A stretch of 64,000 bases of DNA from Nanobdellota archaeon (GTDB lineage: Archaea > Nanobdellota > Nanobdellia > Pacearchaeales > GW2011-AR1). Under the pieces are notes generated by a model that saw only the letters and a list, made by a program, of their open reading frames with translations, did no database searches and had not been told where the DNA came from. Made by a program: the position numbers and the translations under genes. Of this stretch, positions 40,352 through 49,239 are shown one piece after another. Numbering within the stretch: position 1 is the first letter of the stretch; each line of letters starts with the position of its first letter. Location: positions 1 through 64,000 of the forward strand of contig JAUSKC010000014.1 of the NCBI GenBank assembly GCA_030647125.1. Direction: 5' to 3'.

Positions 40352-42127
40352 TTACTTCAAAGTAGATTGCCTTGGAGTTGAAAGCTCATGCGGCCTATCA
40401 TTTTCAGAAGTTGAATAAAGAACATTATCATACAAATGATGGCGAGTGGCATCTGCCAGAACATTAGGCAAATATCCTTTTCTTCGACCATATTCCAAAA
40501 ATCTTTTAGCTGCTAAGTCCCCTTTTGGAAGAGAACCAAAATAAGGAGCTAAATTTCCTATAATTGTTCTTTCTTGCTCACTATTTGAAATAGTCCCATT
40601 TAAAGAATTAATATAATCTATTTGTGTTAACATCTCGTTAGCAGCATTATTATTAGGGAGATTTCTTAAGTGAGCAAGAGTCATTTCGCTTAATTTCTCG
40701 TTGGTAAATGTTGGTTGGTTCAAATAGCTACGCGCTAAAACATGCCCTTCAGGAATAAGAGCAAAAAGATTAAATTTTCTACGCAGTTCTGCATTTTGGT
40801 CCCTGTATCTTTCTAATTCATCTTGAGGAAGCCATATAGAAGGATCATCTTTCATAAGTTTAGCTCTTCTTGGGCCCATCCACTCTTTCATAAATCGCAA
40901 AACAGATATGTCGAAAAAGCTGTCTTTAATATCACTATTATCACTTTTATAAAAACCGAATTCTTCACAGATATTATAAATTTTTGTTCCAAGGTAAGGA
41001 ACGAGAGTAGACGCCCATGCCATTGTTGGACCTCCAGTAACCCTTCTTAGACGAACGTTGTACTCTAACATTTCTAAATCCGCGTCGATATTCATTGAAG
41101 TAATGTTTGAAGTTATCCCCCAAGGCAATCCTGTTATTTGCTCTGTTCTAACTTTGAATCCTAATTTCATTAATTTTTCCATTCCATCAAAGACCACTTC
41201 GTCGTCCATATGCCTATCAAGAATTTTTTTTCTCATTTCAGGATCTGCTGCTTCTATTGCATGAGTCGCACCTGAGGCCCCAGCTTTCTTAATTAAATCC
41301 AAACGTTTATCGCTTTTTGTCATTTCCCATCTCATTTGATAATGAAAAGGAATTCCAACTTGTTCAGGCCAAGTTTCTGAGAATTGATCTAAAAATCCTC
41401 CAACTTTATCATCAAACCCAAAAACATCGTCTTGGAAATATATTGTTTCTGCTGGCCATCTTTCAATAATTTCCATGCCTTCTCTTAAAATACTATCTAA
41501 ATTTCTTATGTTTTGTGGGAATAATCTTTCACCCATCCCTTGTTTTATAAATGCTGCAGCTATTTTTGGAGAGATTTTTAATTCTTTCAAAGTACTACTA
41601 TTATAACAATAAGTGCAACCATAAGGACAACCAGTCATTGTTATCATACTTTTTATTTTGCTTTTTGCATGTTCTGGATAGTCCAAATAAAATGTCTCTC
41701 TGTCCGGATGAGGAAAATCAGATAATTCTGTAAGAGGCATTATCCCTCTCTCCGCTTTTCCATTAAGAATCTGCCTAAAGGCGCTAAAGCCCTCACTCAT
41801 TACAACAAAATCCGCAGAACTTAAAGATTCCTCAGGAAAATAAGTTGGATGATATCCACCGACGGCAGTTTGTATATTTGGAAAATCTTTTTTTAGTCGT
41901 CTAAAGGCCTCATGCAATTGCAGATGATTTCCAGTATAAACAGTGAAGCCAACCACATCTGGCTTAAAGTCCTTAACTAATTCAAAAAATGGTTCGTAAT
42001 TATGATCTTTAACTAAATGAAACTTTCTGTCCCAACCTTCATCACGAGCTAGACCTGCAAGATGAATTAAACCTAACGGTTCAATTGCTGAATAAGCTGC
42101 TCCTAAAAGTACTCTTTTCTTTGCCAT
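40352..42127 (-). CDS. B12-binding-domain radical SAM protein, unknown reaction
   Basis: The 591-residue protein has an N-terminal Rossmann domain of the cobalamin-binding kind (LLGAAYSAIEPLGLIHLAGLARDEG ... VVGFTVYTGNHLQ ... AVGGYHPTYFPEES) and a radical SAM barrel with CPYGCTYC (Cys167, 171, 174) binding the 4Fe-4S cluster. The classical DxHxxG cobalamin motif is not clear. A C-terminal region of about 170 residues is of unknown role. Relatives methylate unactivated carbons or rearrange sugars and lipids. Given the locus, sugar or lipid-carrier modification is likely. A TATAAT-like box centred 26 nt before the ATG supports the start. Confidence 0.82.
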   Translation of the reverse strand: MAKKRVLLGAAYSAIEPLGLIHLAGLARDEGWDRKFHLVKDHNYEPFFELVKDFKPDVVGFTVYTGNHLQLHEAFRRLKKDFPNIQTAVGGYHPTYFPEESLSSADFVVMSEGFSAFRQILNGKAERGIMPLTELSDFPHPDRETFYLDYPEHAKSKIKSMITMTGCPYGCTYCYNSSTLKELKISPKIAAAFIKQGMGERLFPQNIRNLDSILREGMEIIERWPAETIYFQDDVFGFDDKVGGFLDQFSETWPEQVGIPFHYQMRWEMTKSDKRLDLIKKAGASGATHAIEAADPEMRKKILDRHMDDEVVFDGMEKLMKLGFKVRTEQITGLPWGITSNITSMNIDADLEMLEYNVRLRRVTGGPTMAWASTLVPYLGTKIYNICEEFGFYKSDNSDIKDSFFDISVLRFMKEWMGPRRAKLMKDDPSIWLPQDELERYRDQNAELRRKFNLFALIPEGHVLARSYLNQPTFTNEKLSEMTLAHLRNLPNNNAANEMLTQIDYINSLNGTISNSEQERTIIGNLAPYFGSLPKGDLAAKRFLEYGRRKGYLPNVLADATRHHLYDNVLYSTSENDRPHELSTPRQSTLK

Positions 42128-42184
42128 CTTTTGTAACTTAAATTATGATATAAAGTTTATAATATTTTGAAAAATAAACAATAG

Positions 42185-42802
42185 TTAATCTATCTTAACT
42201 TCCAAAGCTCTTAAATCAATTTGCAGTTTTGTGAAAGTTTCATATAAAAGGCCATTAATTCCCATTTCACAAGCTCTTTTAGTGTTGTCAAGAGAATCAT
42301 CAATAAAAATTGTTTCTCTTGGTTTTGAATCGAGTTCATCCAACATTCTTCCAAAGAATTGATATTGCGGCTTTGCCATTCCCATCTCTATAGAAACAAA
42401 ATTATAATCAAACAATTCAAAATAACCTTTTCTTGAGCTTAATTTGTAAATTTCTTTTTCGGTATTTGTTGCAGCTGCAACTTTATAATCATTGGTCCTT
42501 AATCTTTCTATTAATTCAAGAATATTAGGATCCATTTTTAAAGAAGTTTTATCATAAAGTTCTAAATGCTTTGCAACAACATCTTCAGGACTAATCCCAG
42601 TTACAGCAAGCCTTGCTAAAGATATTTCATAATAGTCCTTTAAAGAAAGCTCCCCACGATGAACTCTTTGAGATAAATCCCCAGTTCTGGAAGTTAATTC
42701 ATGACTGGTTGTTCTTAAAAACTCTGCAACACCTGAATTGATTATTCCTCTTGCTTCCGGAACAAGAACGCCACCCAAATCAACTATAAGGTTTTTTATC
42801 AT
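42185..42802 (-). CDS. HAD-superfamily hydrolase
   Basis: The 205-residue protein has motif I IVDLGGVLVPEARG (nucleophile Asp8; the second position is Gly as in the YihX-like HAD group), a helical cap, AAATNTEKE as motif II and IFIDDSLDNTKRACEMG as motif IV. Probably a sugar-phosphate or nucleotide phosphatase. It lies beside a nucleotidyltransferase and a HIT-type sugar-nucleotide enzyme, which suggests a sugar-activation role. A TTTATAAA box 26 nt upstream supports a leaderless start. Confidence 0.85.
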   Translation of the reverse strand: MIKNLIVDLGGVLVPEARGIINSGVAEFLRTTSHELTSRTGDLSQRVHRGELSLKDYYEISLARLAVTGISPEDVVAKHLELYDKTSLKMDPNILELIERLRTNDYKVAAATNTEKEIYKLSSRKGYFELFDYNFVSIEMGMAKPQYQFFGRMLDELDSKPRETIFIDDSLDNTKRACEMGINGLLYETFTKLQIDLRALEVKID

Positions 42803-42853
42803 AATTTCATTCGTAAAAAAGATTTTATAAACATTTGTCTTATAAAAAATATA

Positions 42854-43279
42854 TTAAACTATAGCCTTTTTGCCAACACTAACAAGCCCTGTCAAATTTG
42901 AAGAAGATTGTAATTTCTCACCAAGATTATTCATCATTCTTATTCCAAATTTATCACAGATTTCCTTTTCAGGAACATCCTCATCTGTTATTCTATCCCC
43001 ACCATTTGCAAATATATCTGGTTTAACTAACTCTAAGGTTTTTCTTACCGTCCTATCCATATCTATTGAAAGTACTACTTCGTCTACAAACTTTAACGAT
43101 TTTATTATTTCTACTCTTTCTTTTTCAGACATAAAGGATCTTCCTTTTTTTAGTTTAGCTTGAAAATCGTTATTAACAATTACAATCAAGTAATCTCCTA
43201 ATTTTCTAGCTCTTTTCATAAGATCAATATGCCCTATATGTACTGGATCAAAATATCCTGAAATAGCTACTTTTGTCAT
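42854..43279 (-). CDS. Cytidylyltransferase-fold nucleotidyltransferase (HldE-C/TagD-like)
   Basis: Makes a nucleotide-activated alcohol or sugar. The 141-residue protein has GYFDPVHIGHIDL at residues 8-20, the nucleotide-binding HxGH motif, NGGDRITDEDVPEKEIC typical of HldE-type adenylyltransferases for heptose-1-P, and LQSSSNLTG near the end, comparable to the (S/T)STxI motif. It may activate a heptose, glycerol or similar moiety. The neighbouring GT9 genes favour heptose. It lies 20 bases after the HIT-family gene on the same strand. Confidence 0.85.
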   Translation of the reverse strand: MTKVAISGYFDPVHIGHIDLMKRARKLGDYLIVIVNNDFQAKLKKGRSFMSEKERVEIIKSLKFVDEVVLSIDMDRTVRKTLELVKPDIFANGGDRITDEDVPEKEICDKFGIRMMNNLGEKLQSSSNLTGLVSVGKKAIV

Positions 43280-43299
43280 CTTAAGAATAAAAAATTATA

Positions 43300-44205
43300 C
43301 TATAAAAGAGTTTCTAATTCAATTTCTTTTTTTGTTAGGAAATATCTTTTTAAGCCATTTACACAATCCTCATATGAAAATCTGTTAAATTCATTTTCAT
43401 TTCCTGCTATAATATTCCCTGAAAACTCTGAACTACTCCAACTTTTATCAAAATAATCTCTACCTATGGAAACTAAAAAACCATGACGTCCTCCAGACAG
43501 ATCATGGGGGACTTTTCCATTTATATATTTGTTTCCATATTTTTCCCCAAGTTTTTGGAGAAAATTTAACAATTTATCTGTATCTTTTTTATTAAATATC
43601 AAATGCGCAAACGGGAAATCAGGCATATAACTAACAGTAGGATCATTTAATGTTGGGCAGACTTCTGCGGCATTAAATCCGTAGCTCTCATTAGTAATCT
43701 CGAATCCTTTTTTAAAATTCGTAAGGTGCCAGTGATCATGAAGAGGAATAGTTGCGCCCAAACCCGGCTGATTATGACATAACTCTAAACCAGTTTCGTC
43801 GGAAAAGGGCAATAGCCTTTCTAAATCTTTTTTTAAATTAGAAAGGTCGCTTGTAGAGTAAGATACTCTTTCTGGAGAGGGTACAGCTAATGAAAAACCA
43901 GGAAATATGGGGTATTTATTTATTATAACTATCATATCTCCAAGATTAGTTCCGTTGGATAGATTTAATCTTACATCCTCATTAGCTTTTTCAACATCGC
44001 GACACAGTTTACAATAATTCCCATTTATATCTGAAGGTCTGTTAAAGCGTTTTTCATTTAAAATAACTCCAAATTTATAACTTGAATCTTTACTTCTTAC
44101 AATTTTTACTTTTATATCTGAAGGAGTAATTACTCCTAAAAGCGCGGCGGCTTGGGCCCATCTTTCTAATATTGATTGATTTAAATCTAAGCAATTTTTA
44201 TTCAT
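43300..44205 (-). CDS. HIT-superfamily nucleotidyltransferase/phosphorylase (GalT/Ap4A-phosphorylase-like)
   Basis: The 301-residue protein has a CxxC pair (YCKLCRDVE), INKYPIFPGFSLAVP, a strand-turn typical of GalT and related enzymes, and PLHDHWHLTNF, the catalytic histidine triad region. It should transfer or phosphorolyse a nucleotidyl group on a sugar nucleotide. The mutated His in the first motif (GFSL) is seen in phosphorylase-type members. It overlaps the GT9 gene by four bases and precedes the HldE-like gene, so a shared sugar-activation pathway is likely. Confidence 0.7.
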   Translation of the reverse strand: MNKNCLDLNQSILERWAQAAALLGVITPSDIKVKIVRSKDSSYKFGVILNEKRFNRPSDINGNYCKLCRDVEKANEDVRLNLSNGTNLGDMIVIINKYPIFPGFSLAVPSPERVSYSTSDLSNLKKDLERLLPFSDETGLELCHNQPGLGATIPLHDHWHLTNFKKGFEITNESYGFNAAEVCPTLNDPTVSYMPDFPFAHLIFNKKDTDKLLNFLQKLGEKYGNKYINGKVPHDLSGGRHGFLVSIGRDYFDKSWSSSEFSGNIIAGNENEFNRFSYEDCVNGLKRYFLTKKEIELETLL

Positions 44206-45101
44206 AAAATTGTCTCCAGATTTTTAAGACCCCTATAAACCTCATCAATAGGAACTGCTGATTGCGCTTCTGGAACATTCTGCCTATTAAATATATATTT
44301 ATCAATTAAAGGGCTGATAATTTTTTTCATTCTGCCGTAATCATAAATTTCGTTTGGAGGGGTACAATTAAAAATTGTTACAAGTTTCTTCTTTAATCCA
44401 AGAGCTAAATGCATTCCTAAAGTATCCCCACAAACAATTAATTCACAGCCGTTGATATCATCAATATGTTCTTTTATAGTTAGTTTCATTCCCAATGAGA
44501 TTACTTCATAACCATCTGTTTGGAGTTTTTCTTTTAATTCGGGATATCCGGCCCAATATTTATTTGGCCATTTGCTTTCTGTAACATCAATTAATCCAAT
44601 GGTTCCACGAACTTGTTCTTCCGACAATGGATTAATTCCAAGATTATATTCTTGTCCGGACCACATGCGGCCAAGCATTTCAATCCATATTTGAGGAACT
44701 GACTTTTTATTTTGTGATTTAATTTTATCCGCTTCGTCTTTTGAAAACCGCCTACTTATGAAAGACATATCAAGCCAGTAATCGCATTCTGAAGTGTAAT
44801 CAACTTTGTCATTGCCGTCGAGAAAATGACCTATAAGTTTTCTTGTTTTTATTTCCTTAAGAAATTCAAGTGGCGCGCGCTCTTCATCCAAACTTAAAAT
44901 TAAATCAAATTCATTTTGTTTCAATAATTCCTTATCATATTCATTTTCAAAAATGTAGACCTGCTTTATCTTTTTAGAGTTTAAAATGTCCTTGGCGGCT
45001 TTGCTTGTTAACCAATGAACCTCACCTTCCAGTTCTGAAAGAAGAACTGTCGTTCGGACGACGTCCCCCAAGGCCCCTAATTTTGAAATTAATGTTTTCA
45101 T
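44202..45101 (-). CDS. GT9-family glycosyltransferase (heptosyltransferase-like), copy 1
   Basis: The 299-residue GT-B protein begins MKTLISKLGALGDVVRTTVLL, the characteristic GT9 start, and carries IVCGDTLGMHLALGLKKKLVTIFNCTPP, equivalent to the donor-binding GxDTGxxHLA motif. GT9 enzymes use ADP-heptose or related nucleotide sugars in bacteria. It overlaps the GT2 gene upstream and the HIT enzyme downstream, so the operon couples sugar activation and transfer. Confidence 0.85.
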   Translation of the reverse strand: MKTLISKLGALGDVVRTTVLLSELEGEVHWLTSKAAKDILNSKKIKQVYIFENEYDKELLKQNEFDLILSLDEERAPLEFLKEIKTRKLIGHFLDGNDKVDYTSECDYWLDMSFISRRFSKDEADKIKSQNKKSVPQIWIEMLGRMWSGQEYNLGINPLSEEQVRGTIGLIDVTESKWPNKYWAGYPELKEKLQTDGYEVISLGMKLTIKEHIDDINGCELIVCGDTLGMHLALGLKKKLVTIFNCTPPNEIYDYGRMKKIISPLIDKYIFNRQNVPEAQSAVPIDEVYRGLKNLETIL

Positions 45102-45988
45102 TTTGTGCTTTTAGGTGTTTTCCATGCATCAGTATGAAATTTCTTTGCAAATTTAACATGATAGAATGAAAGTCCCCATATGTAAAGTTTTACAGGAAAT
45201 AAAATGAAAGTCCATATAATTTCTTGGAAATTTTTTGGGTAAAGGAAAGCACGGTAAGATTCAAATAATTCATTTTTGAAGGTCTTTGTTTTTGGATAAT
45301 CTTTTAAATTAATATATTTAGACATTTGTGTGTGTGCTTTTGTTGTTCTTTTTTTCTGATCAATAAAATCGTGAAGATTCTTTGGGTAGGAAACGTAAAC
45401 AATTGCCTTTGGAGCATATCCAATCTTGTAACCCTTTTTCATAAAATAAAAAGGCACTATTGCATCTTCAGGAACATCTAAAGGAAAGTTTTTTACAACG
45501 TGATTTCTGAAAGCCCATAAATATCCAGAACATTCTAAGAACTGTCCTTTCTTGAAACGTTTCAAACGAGCTTGGTGCGCTCCAGCATCACATAAAAGAT
45601 GAGACCAATAACCCAACATTGTCTTACGCGAATCACTAGAGACAACACGCCCAGACGCACATCCGATTTTGGGATCATTAAATAAATCAACCAAATATTT
45701 TATGGAATTTTCTTTTACAAAAATATCTCCATCGGAAAGAACTAAAATATCTCCTTTGACTTTGCTAAATAATAAATTAAGAGCAAACATTTTCCCTTTT
45801 CCAGGATCTTGGAAGGTCTTTATTATTTTATTTTTCTTAGCATAACTTTTGGCAACATCCAAAGTTTCTTTATCAGGAGCAGAGACAATTATTTCATATT
45901 TTTCCTTTAGATCTTGATTTAGGAAGCCCTCAATTGCTTTTCCGATTGTTTTTGGCTCTTTAAATGAGGTTATTATAACGGATATCAT
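45098..45988 (-). CDS. GT2 glycosyltransferase, processive-like
   Basis: The 296-residue protein has the GT-A elements MISVIITSFKEPKTIGKAIEGFLNQ, LVLSDGDIFV (DxD) and DAGAHQARLKR, plus VPEDAIVPFYFMKKGYKIGYAPKAIVYV (ED acceptor-site motif) and DQKKRTTKAH, which matches the QxxR(W) motif of hyaluronan-synthase-like enzymes. C-terminal hydrophobic stretch suggests membrane contact. It abuts the GT4 gene (one base) and overlaps the GT9 gene. Confidence 0.85.
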   Translation of the reverse strand: MISVIITSFKEPKTIGKAIEGFLNQDLKEKYEIIVSAPDKETLDVAKSYAKKNKIIKTFQDPGKGKMFALNLLFSKVKGDILVLSDGDIFVKENSIKYLVDLFNDPKIGCASGRVVSSDSRKTMLGYWSHLLCDAGAHQARLKRFKKGQFLECSGYLWAFRNHVVKNFPLDVPEDAIVPFYFMKKGYKIGYAPKAIVYVSYPKNLHDFIDQKKRTTKAHTQMSKYINLKDYPKTKTFKNELFESYRAFLYPKNFQEIIWTFILFPVKLYIWGLSFYHVKFAKKFHTDAWKTPKSTK

Positions 45989-47137
45989 TTATTTATGGTC
46001 TAATAAGCTTTTATAAAGATTTAGTGTCCTCTTAGAAATTATATCCCAATTGTATTTCTTTGATTTTTCAATATTATTCTTAGAGATCTTTTTTCTTAAG
46101 TTTGTATTCTCAAGAAGTTCAATTATTCTTTTCTTGTACTTTTCATTTTCTCCGTAATCAATCAAAAACCCGTTTTCTGGTTCTGACATTTCGTAAGGGA
46201 CGCCATTTACTGGAGAGGCAACTATAGGAAGACCGGAAGCCATTGCTTCAAATAAAGTTAAAGGCAAACCTTCCCTATATGAAGGAAGAACAAAAACGTC
46301 GGCGGATTGGTACATGCTTGCAATTTCTTTCCTGTCACGCGTTTCGTTCATTAAGATAATTCTTTTCTCTTTTCCGATTAATTTTTTCACGGTCTCACGC
46401 ATTCCTTCGTCTGGGCCACGAATTACAAAAGTTACATCTTTCTTATCCTTTAATATCAATTTTGCTATTTCAACAAATTTGTCTGGGCCTTTTGTAACGT
46501 TCAACCTGCCAAAATAAAGGACTAATCTTCCATTAATTTTGTTTTTTCTTTTGAAATTGTTTGGACTTATTTTATTGAAAAAGATTTCTGCCATTCCATT
46601 AGGGATTACTTCTATTTTTTCTTTAGAACCGCCATACTTCTTTATGAAATCAATTTCCCAGGGGGTTATTGCAATTATTTTGTTTGTTAATTTTAAAGCA
46701 AGTCGTGAAAATATATTATAACTTATTAAGATTCCGAGACGGCCTGTAAAGGAACGATAAGCATCAGACCAAGGACAATGAGTTGTATGAACATGAGGAA
46801 TCTTTTTTATTTTAGCGGCAAATGCAGCCAAAACGAAATGAACATGGCCAAAAACATGTGAATGAATTATGTCAAAGTCATTTTTTAAAAGTTTATTAAA
46901 AACTGAAGGGAAAATAACAGCAAAATTTGCAATTTGAAGAAGATATTTGCAACGATGCACGTAAACGCCTTCAATAATTTCCTCAAGTACTGGAATATGG
47001 CCTTTTTTGTCCCAGTCGGACGTGAAGACGTGAACTTCATGGCCTTCTTTAACTTGCCTCTCGGCTAATTCGCGAACAACTTGACCTACTCCCCCAATTG
47101 TCGGAAAATACTCTGACGAAACGTGGGCGATTTTCAT
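45989..47137 (-). CDS. GT4-family glycosyltransferase
   Basis: The 382-residue GT-B protein shows MKIAHVSSEYFPTIGGVGQVVRELAERQVKEGHEVHVFTSDW (acceptor domain start), ITPWEIDFIKKYGGSKEKIEVIPNGM and the donor-binding EX7E region FVLPSYREGLPLTLFEAMASGLPIVASPVNGVPYE. First gene of the minus-strand run GT4-GT2-GT9-HIT-nucleotidyltransferase. A TTTATATA box centred 26 nt before the ATG predicts a leaderless message. Confidence 0.92.
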   Translation of the reverse strand: MKIAHVSSEYFPTIGGVGQVVRELAERQVKEGHEVHVFTSDWDKKGHIPVLEEIIEGVYVHRCKYLLQIANFAVIFPSVFNKLLKNDFDIIHSHVFGHVHFVLAAFAAKIKKIPHVHTTHCPWSDAYRSFTGRLGILISYNIFSRLALKLTNKIIAITPWEIDFIKKYGGSKEKIEVIPNGMAEIFFNKISPNNFKRKNKINGRLVLYFGRLNVTKGPDKFVEIAKLILKDKKDVTFVIRGPDEGMRETVKKLIGKEKRIILMNETRDRKEIASMYQSADVFVLPSYREGLPLTLFEAMASGLPIVASPVNGVPYEMSEPENGFLIDYGENEKYKKRIIELLENTNLRKKISKNNIEKSKKYNWDIISKRTLNLYKSLLDHK

Positions 47138-47168
47138 TTAATTAAGGGAAAATGGAAGTTTATATAGA

Positions 47169-48179
47169 TTATTTTAGTAAAGATAAATAACTTTTTATCA
47201 TCTTTTTTTCGTCAAAATTCTTTAGGGCTGCCTTTCTTGAATTATTCCCAAAGGTCTTATTATTTATGAGTTTATTCACAATTTCCAAATTAATTTCAGA
47301 CGTAACGACCCCGCAATTATTTTCTTCTACAAAATCAGAAAGGCCCATTAAATCCTCGCATATAATTGCGCAACCGGACGCCATTGCTTCAACTGCGCTT
47401 AAAGGCATATCGGGACGATCAGAATAAAGTAACGGCATAATCTTTCCTTGGGATGCAACTTTTGAAAGTTCTTTTTCAGACAAAGGCCTTGAAATTACTT
47501 TTACATTCTTAAGTTTTAATTTTAATATTTCTTCTGAAGATTTTTCGCTTCGACTGACAATTACTGCACTGAACTTTTTATTTTGCTTTAGGAAGGCCAA
47601 AATCTTATCTATTCCCCTCAAATTAAAGTCCTTTGGATTGTATGGTACACTAAGAATTACAAAATCGACATTTTTGTTTTTTGATGGCTTGAAAAGATCC
47701 AAATCAACTCCAGGATAAATTAGTTTTATTTTACTTGCCTCAAATTTAACTTCCATAAATTCTTTCATTTTTTCACTTTGGCAGATTATTATATCACAGT
47801 GTTTTAATGAAGAATAATTTTTATCATAGCCAGATATTATTGTAAAATATATTTTAAATTTCAATAACTTTAGATAGTTTAGAATAAAATCATGGTAAAA
47901 ATTATTTACTGTCCAAAACATAAGGATTTTATCATAGCCCTTAAGACGAAAGTAAATAAAATAAAAAGGCAGTAAAATTGACTGGATAATAAGGCGGAAA
48001 AATCTTATTGAAGTTACTCTTGGAACAACACTTACTTCAGAGTCATCAATTGGCTTAACATTTTGTATTGAAAGAACTTTAGAATCGGGAAGATTCTTTG
48101 ATAATTTTCTTACTGTTTTTGAAGCCAATTCTGTTGGGGAGTTATGCAAATCGGTGCCGAAAAATAACACTTTATTCAT
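47169..48179 (-). CDS. GT4-like glycosyltransferase, divergent
   Basis: The 336-residue GT-B protein shows DIIICQSEKMKEFMEVKFEASKIKLIYPGVDLDLFKPSK and MPLLYSDRPDMPLSAVEAMASGCAIICEDLMGLSDFV, the donor-site helix of GT4. The start at 48179 (MNKVLFFGTDLHNS) was preferred over an in-frame codon 20 residues upstream because the TTTTAA box on this strand is centred 26 nt before it, the pattern of this genome, and the extension has no domain resemblance. The acceptor is unknown. Confidence 0.85.
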   Translation of the reverse strand: MNKVLFFGTDLHNSPTELASKTVRKLSKNLPDSKVLSIQNVKPIDDSEVSVVPRVTSIRFFRLIIQSILLPFYFIYFRLKGYDKILMFWTVNNFYHDFILNYLKLLKFKIYFTIISGYDKNYSSLKHCDIIICQSEKMKEFMEVKFEASKIKLIYPGVDLDLFKPSKNKNVDFVILSVPYNPKDFNLRGIDKILAFLKQNKKFSAVIVSRSEKSSEEILKLKLKNVKVISRPLSEKELSKVASQGKIMPLLYSDRPDMPLSAVEAMASGCAIICEDLMGLSDFVEENNCGVVTSEINLEIVNKLINNKTFGNNSRKAALKNFDEKKMIKSYLSLLK

Positions 48180-48229
48180 TACTTTCCTAAAAATCTTAGT
48201 TATTAAAACCTTATGGGATAAGCTTAAAA

Positions 48230-48246
48230 AAGTTGCCAAGCAACTT
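48230..48246. promoter_or_regulatory. Perfect 7-bp palindrome between TATA box and start (possible operator)
   Basis: AAGTTGC-CAA-GCAACTT lies between a TTAAAAAA box (centre near 48226) and the predicted leaderless start at 48252. A symmetrical site here would overlap the transcription-initiation complex, the usual place for archaeal repressors. No regulator gene is evident nearby. Confidence 0.35.
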
Positions 48247-48251
48247 ATTTT

Positions 48252-49121
48252 ATGGAAAACTCTCTTGAAAGATTATTTAGTAATTTTAATAAAAACAAAA
48301 TTGATTTTTGCATTTTAAGAAAATATCAGGAATTGCCAAAGAAGACAATAGGAGATGTCGACATTCTTATCAATAAAGAAGATTTTACAGAGGCCTTAAA
48401 AATTGTAAACAAAGAAGATTTTGTTTTTTATCCTTATACCGAACCGCATTATTTCTTCTTTAAACATGATATTGAACTTGGATTGATTACTCTTGATATA
48501 ACAAAAGGGAAGATGCTGTCAAAAGAGAAATTAAGGAATTTTTACATCCCAAAAGATGGACAAGACATAAGAATAAAGAAAGGAATATTACAAAAGTTAA
48601 GAACAAATTTAAGACGAAAGCTACATTATTTGTTTAACGGGAAGTTAATTTGTTTTATAGGACCTGATGGAAGTGGAAAAAGTACTTATGCGCGAAAAGT
48701 TTTACATGAATTAGAAAGTTACCCTTTGAAAAAGGAACTTATTTATTTTGGAACAAGAAGTAATAGTAAAATTATTCGCGTATTTGATTTAATATATAAA
48801 ATCTGTAAAGTTTACTTAAATAAATTCTTAGGTAGAATAACTTTAACTGACAGGTATATCTATTTAACATTTAGAAAAAGACCATTCTTAAATAATTTAA
48901 TAAGAATTTTGGTGCCAAAACCTAACAAAATTTATCTGCTTGAAGCAAAACCAGAAACAATAAGAAAAAGAAAAAAGGAATTAAGTGTTGAAGAGATAAA
49001 AGAATTATATGAACACTATTCCAAGATTAATAGAGTTATTAAGGTAAATAATGAAGACAAATTAGACAAGAATATTAATGGAATAGTTAATGAAATACTA
49101 TTGCTATATAATAAAGAATAA
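48252..49121 (+). CDS. Nucleotidyltransferase-like domain fused to a thymidylate-kinase-like P-loop kinase
   Basis: The 289-residue protein has an N-terminal region with GDVDILINKEDF (residues 34-45), reminiscent of nucleotidyltransferase-fold domains, and a C-terminal P-loop kinase with GPDGSGKST at 137-145 and TDRY, the lid/catalytic DR(Y) motif of the thymidylate kinase group. Such proteins occur in bacterial polysaccharide loci; the substrate is not known. A TTAAAA box centred 26 nt before the ATG supports the start. It is divergent from the GT4-like gene. Confidence 0.75.
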   Translation: MENSLERLFSNFNKNKIDFCILRKYQELPKKTIGDVDILINKEDFTEALKIVNKEDFVFYPYTEPHYFFFKHDIELGLITLDITKGKMLSKEKLRNFYIPKDGQDIRIKKGILQKLRTNLRRKLHYLFNGKLICFIGPDGSGKSTYARKVLHELESYPLKKELIYFGTRSNSKIIRVFDLIYKICKVYLNKFLGRITLTDRYIYLTFRKRPFLNNLIRILVPKPNKIYLLEAKPETIRKRKKELSVEEIKELYEHYSKINRVIKVNNEDKLDKNINGIVNEILLLYNKE

Positions 49122-49147
49122 AAAGTTTAATTTTAAAAGAATATCAT

Positions 49148-49219
49148 GCTGCTGTAGTTTAATTAAAACACTTGCTTAGTTTGCAAGAGATGTTGGTGAA
49201 AACCCTTCCGGTGGCTCCA
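49148..49219 (+). tRNA. Degenerate tRNA-Thr-like element (pseudo-tRNA?)
   Basis: A 72-nt sequence folds with acceptor GCUGCUG/CGGUGGC (three G-U pairs), D stem GUUU/AAAC, anticodon stem CUUGC/GCAAG with loop UUAGUUU (anticodon AGU), discriminator U and an encoded CCA. Archaeal tRNA-Thr has U73, which fits. However the D loop is only AAUUA, without GG, and the T arm does not form (no UUCRA; only GGU-GAAA-ACC), so the D-loop/T-loop contact is lost on both sides, and A34 anticodons are not normal in archaea. Probably a decayed tRNA gene, or a tRNA-like RNA with another role. Confidence 0.5.
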
Positions 49220-49239
49220 ATACAAACATTAAAATCCAA

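Noticed and set aside
48180-48239. Upstream in-frame start of the GT4-like gene at 48239
   Set aside because: It would lie upstream of the predicted TATA box and transcription start; the ATG at 48179 matches the GT fold start.
49148-49219. tRNA-Pyl on either strand
   Set aside because: The anticodon positions do not read CUA in a loop with U33, and no PylRS gene is present.
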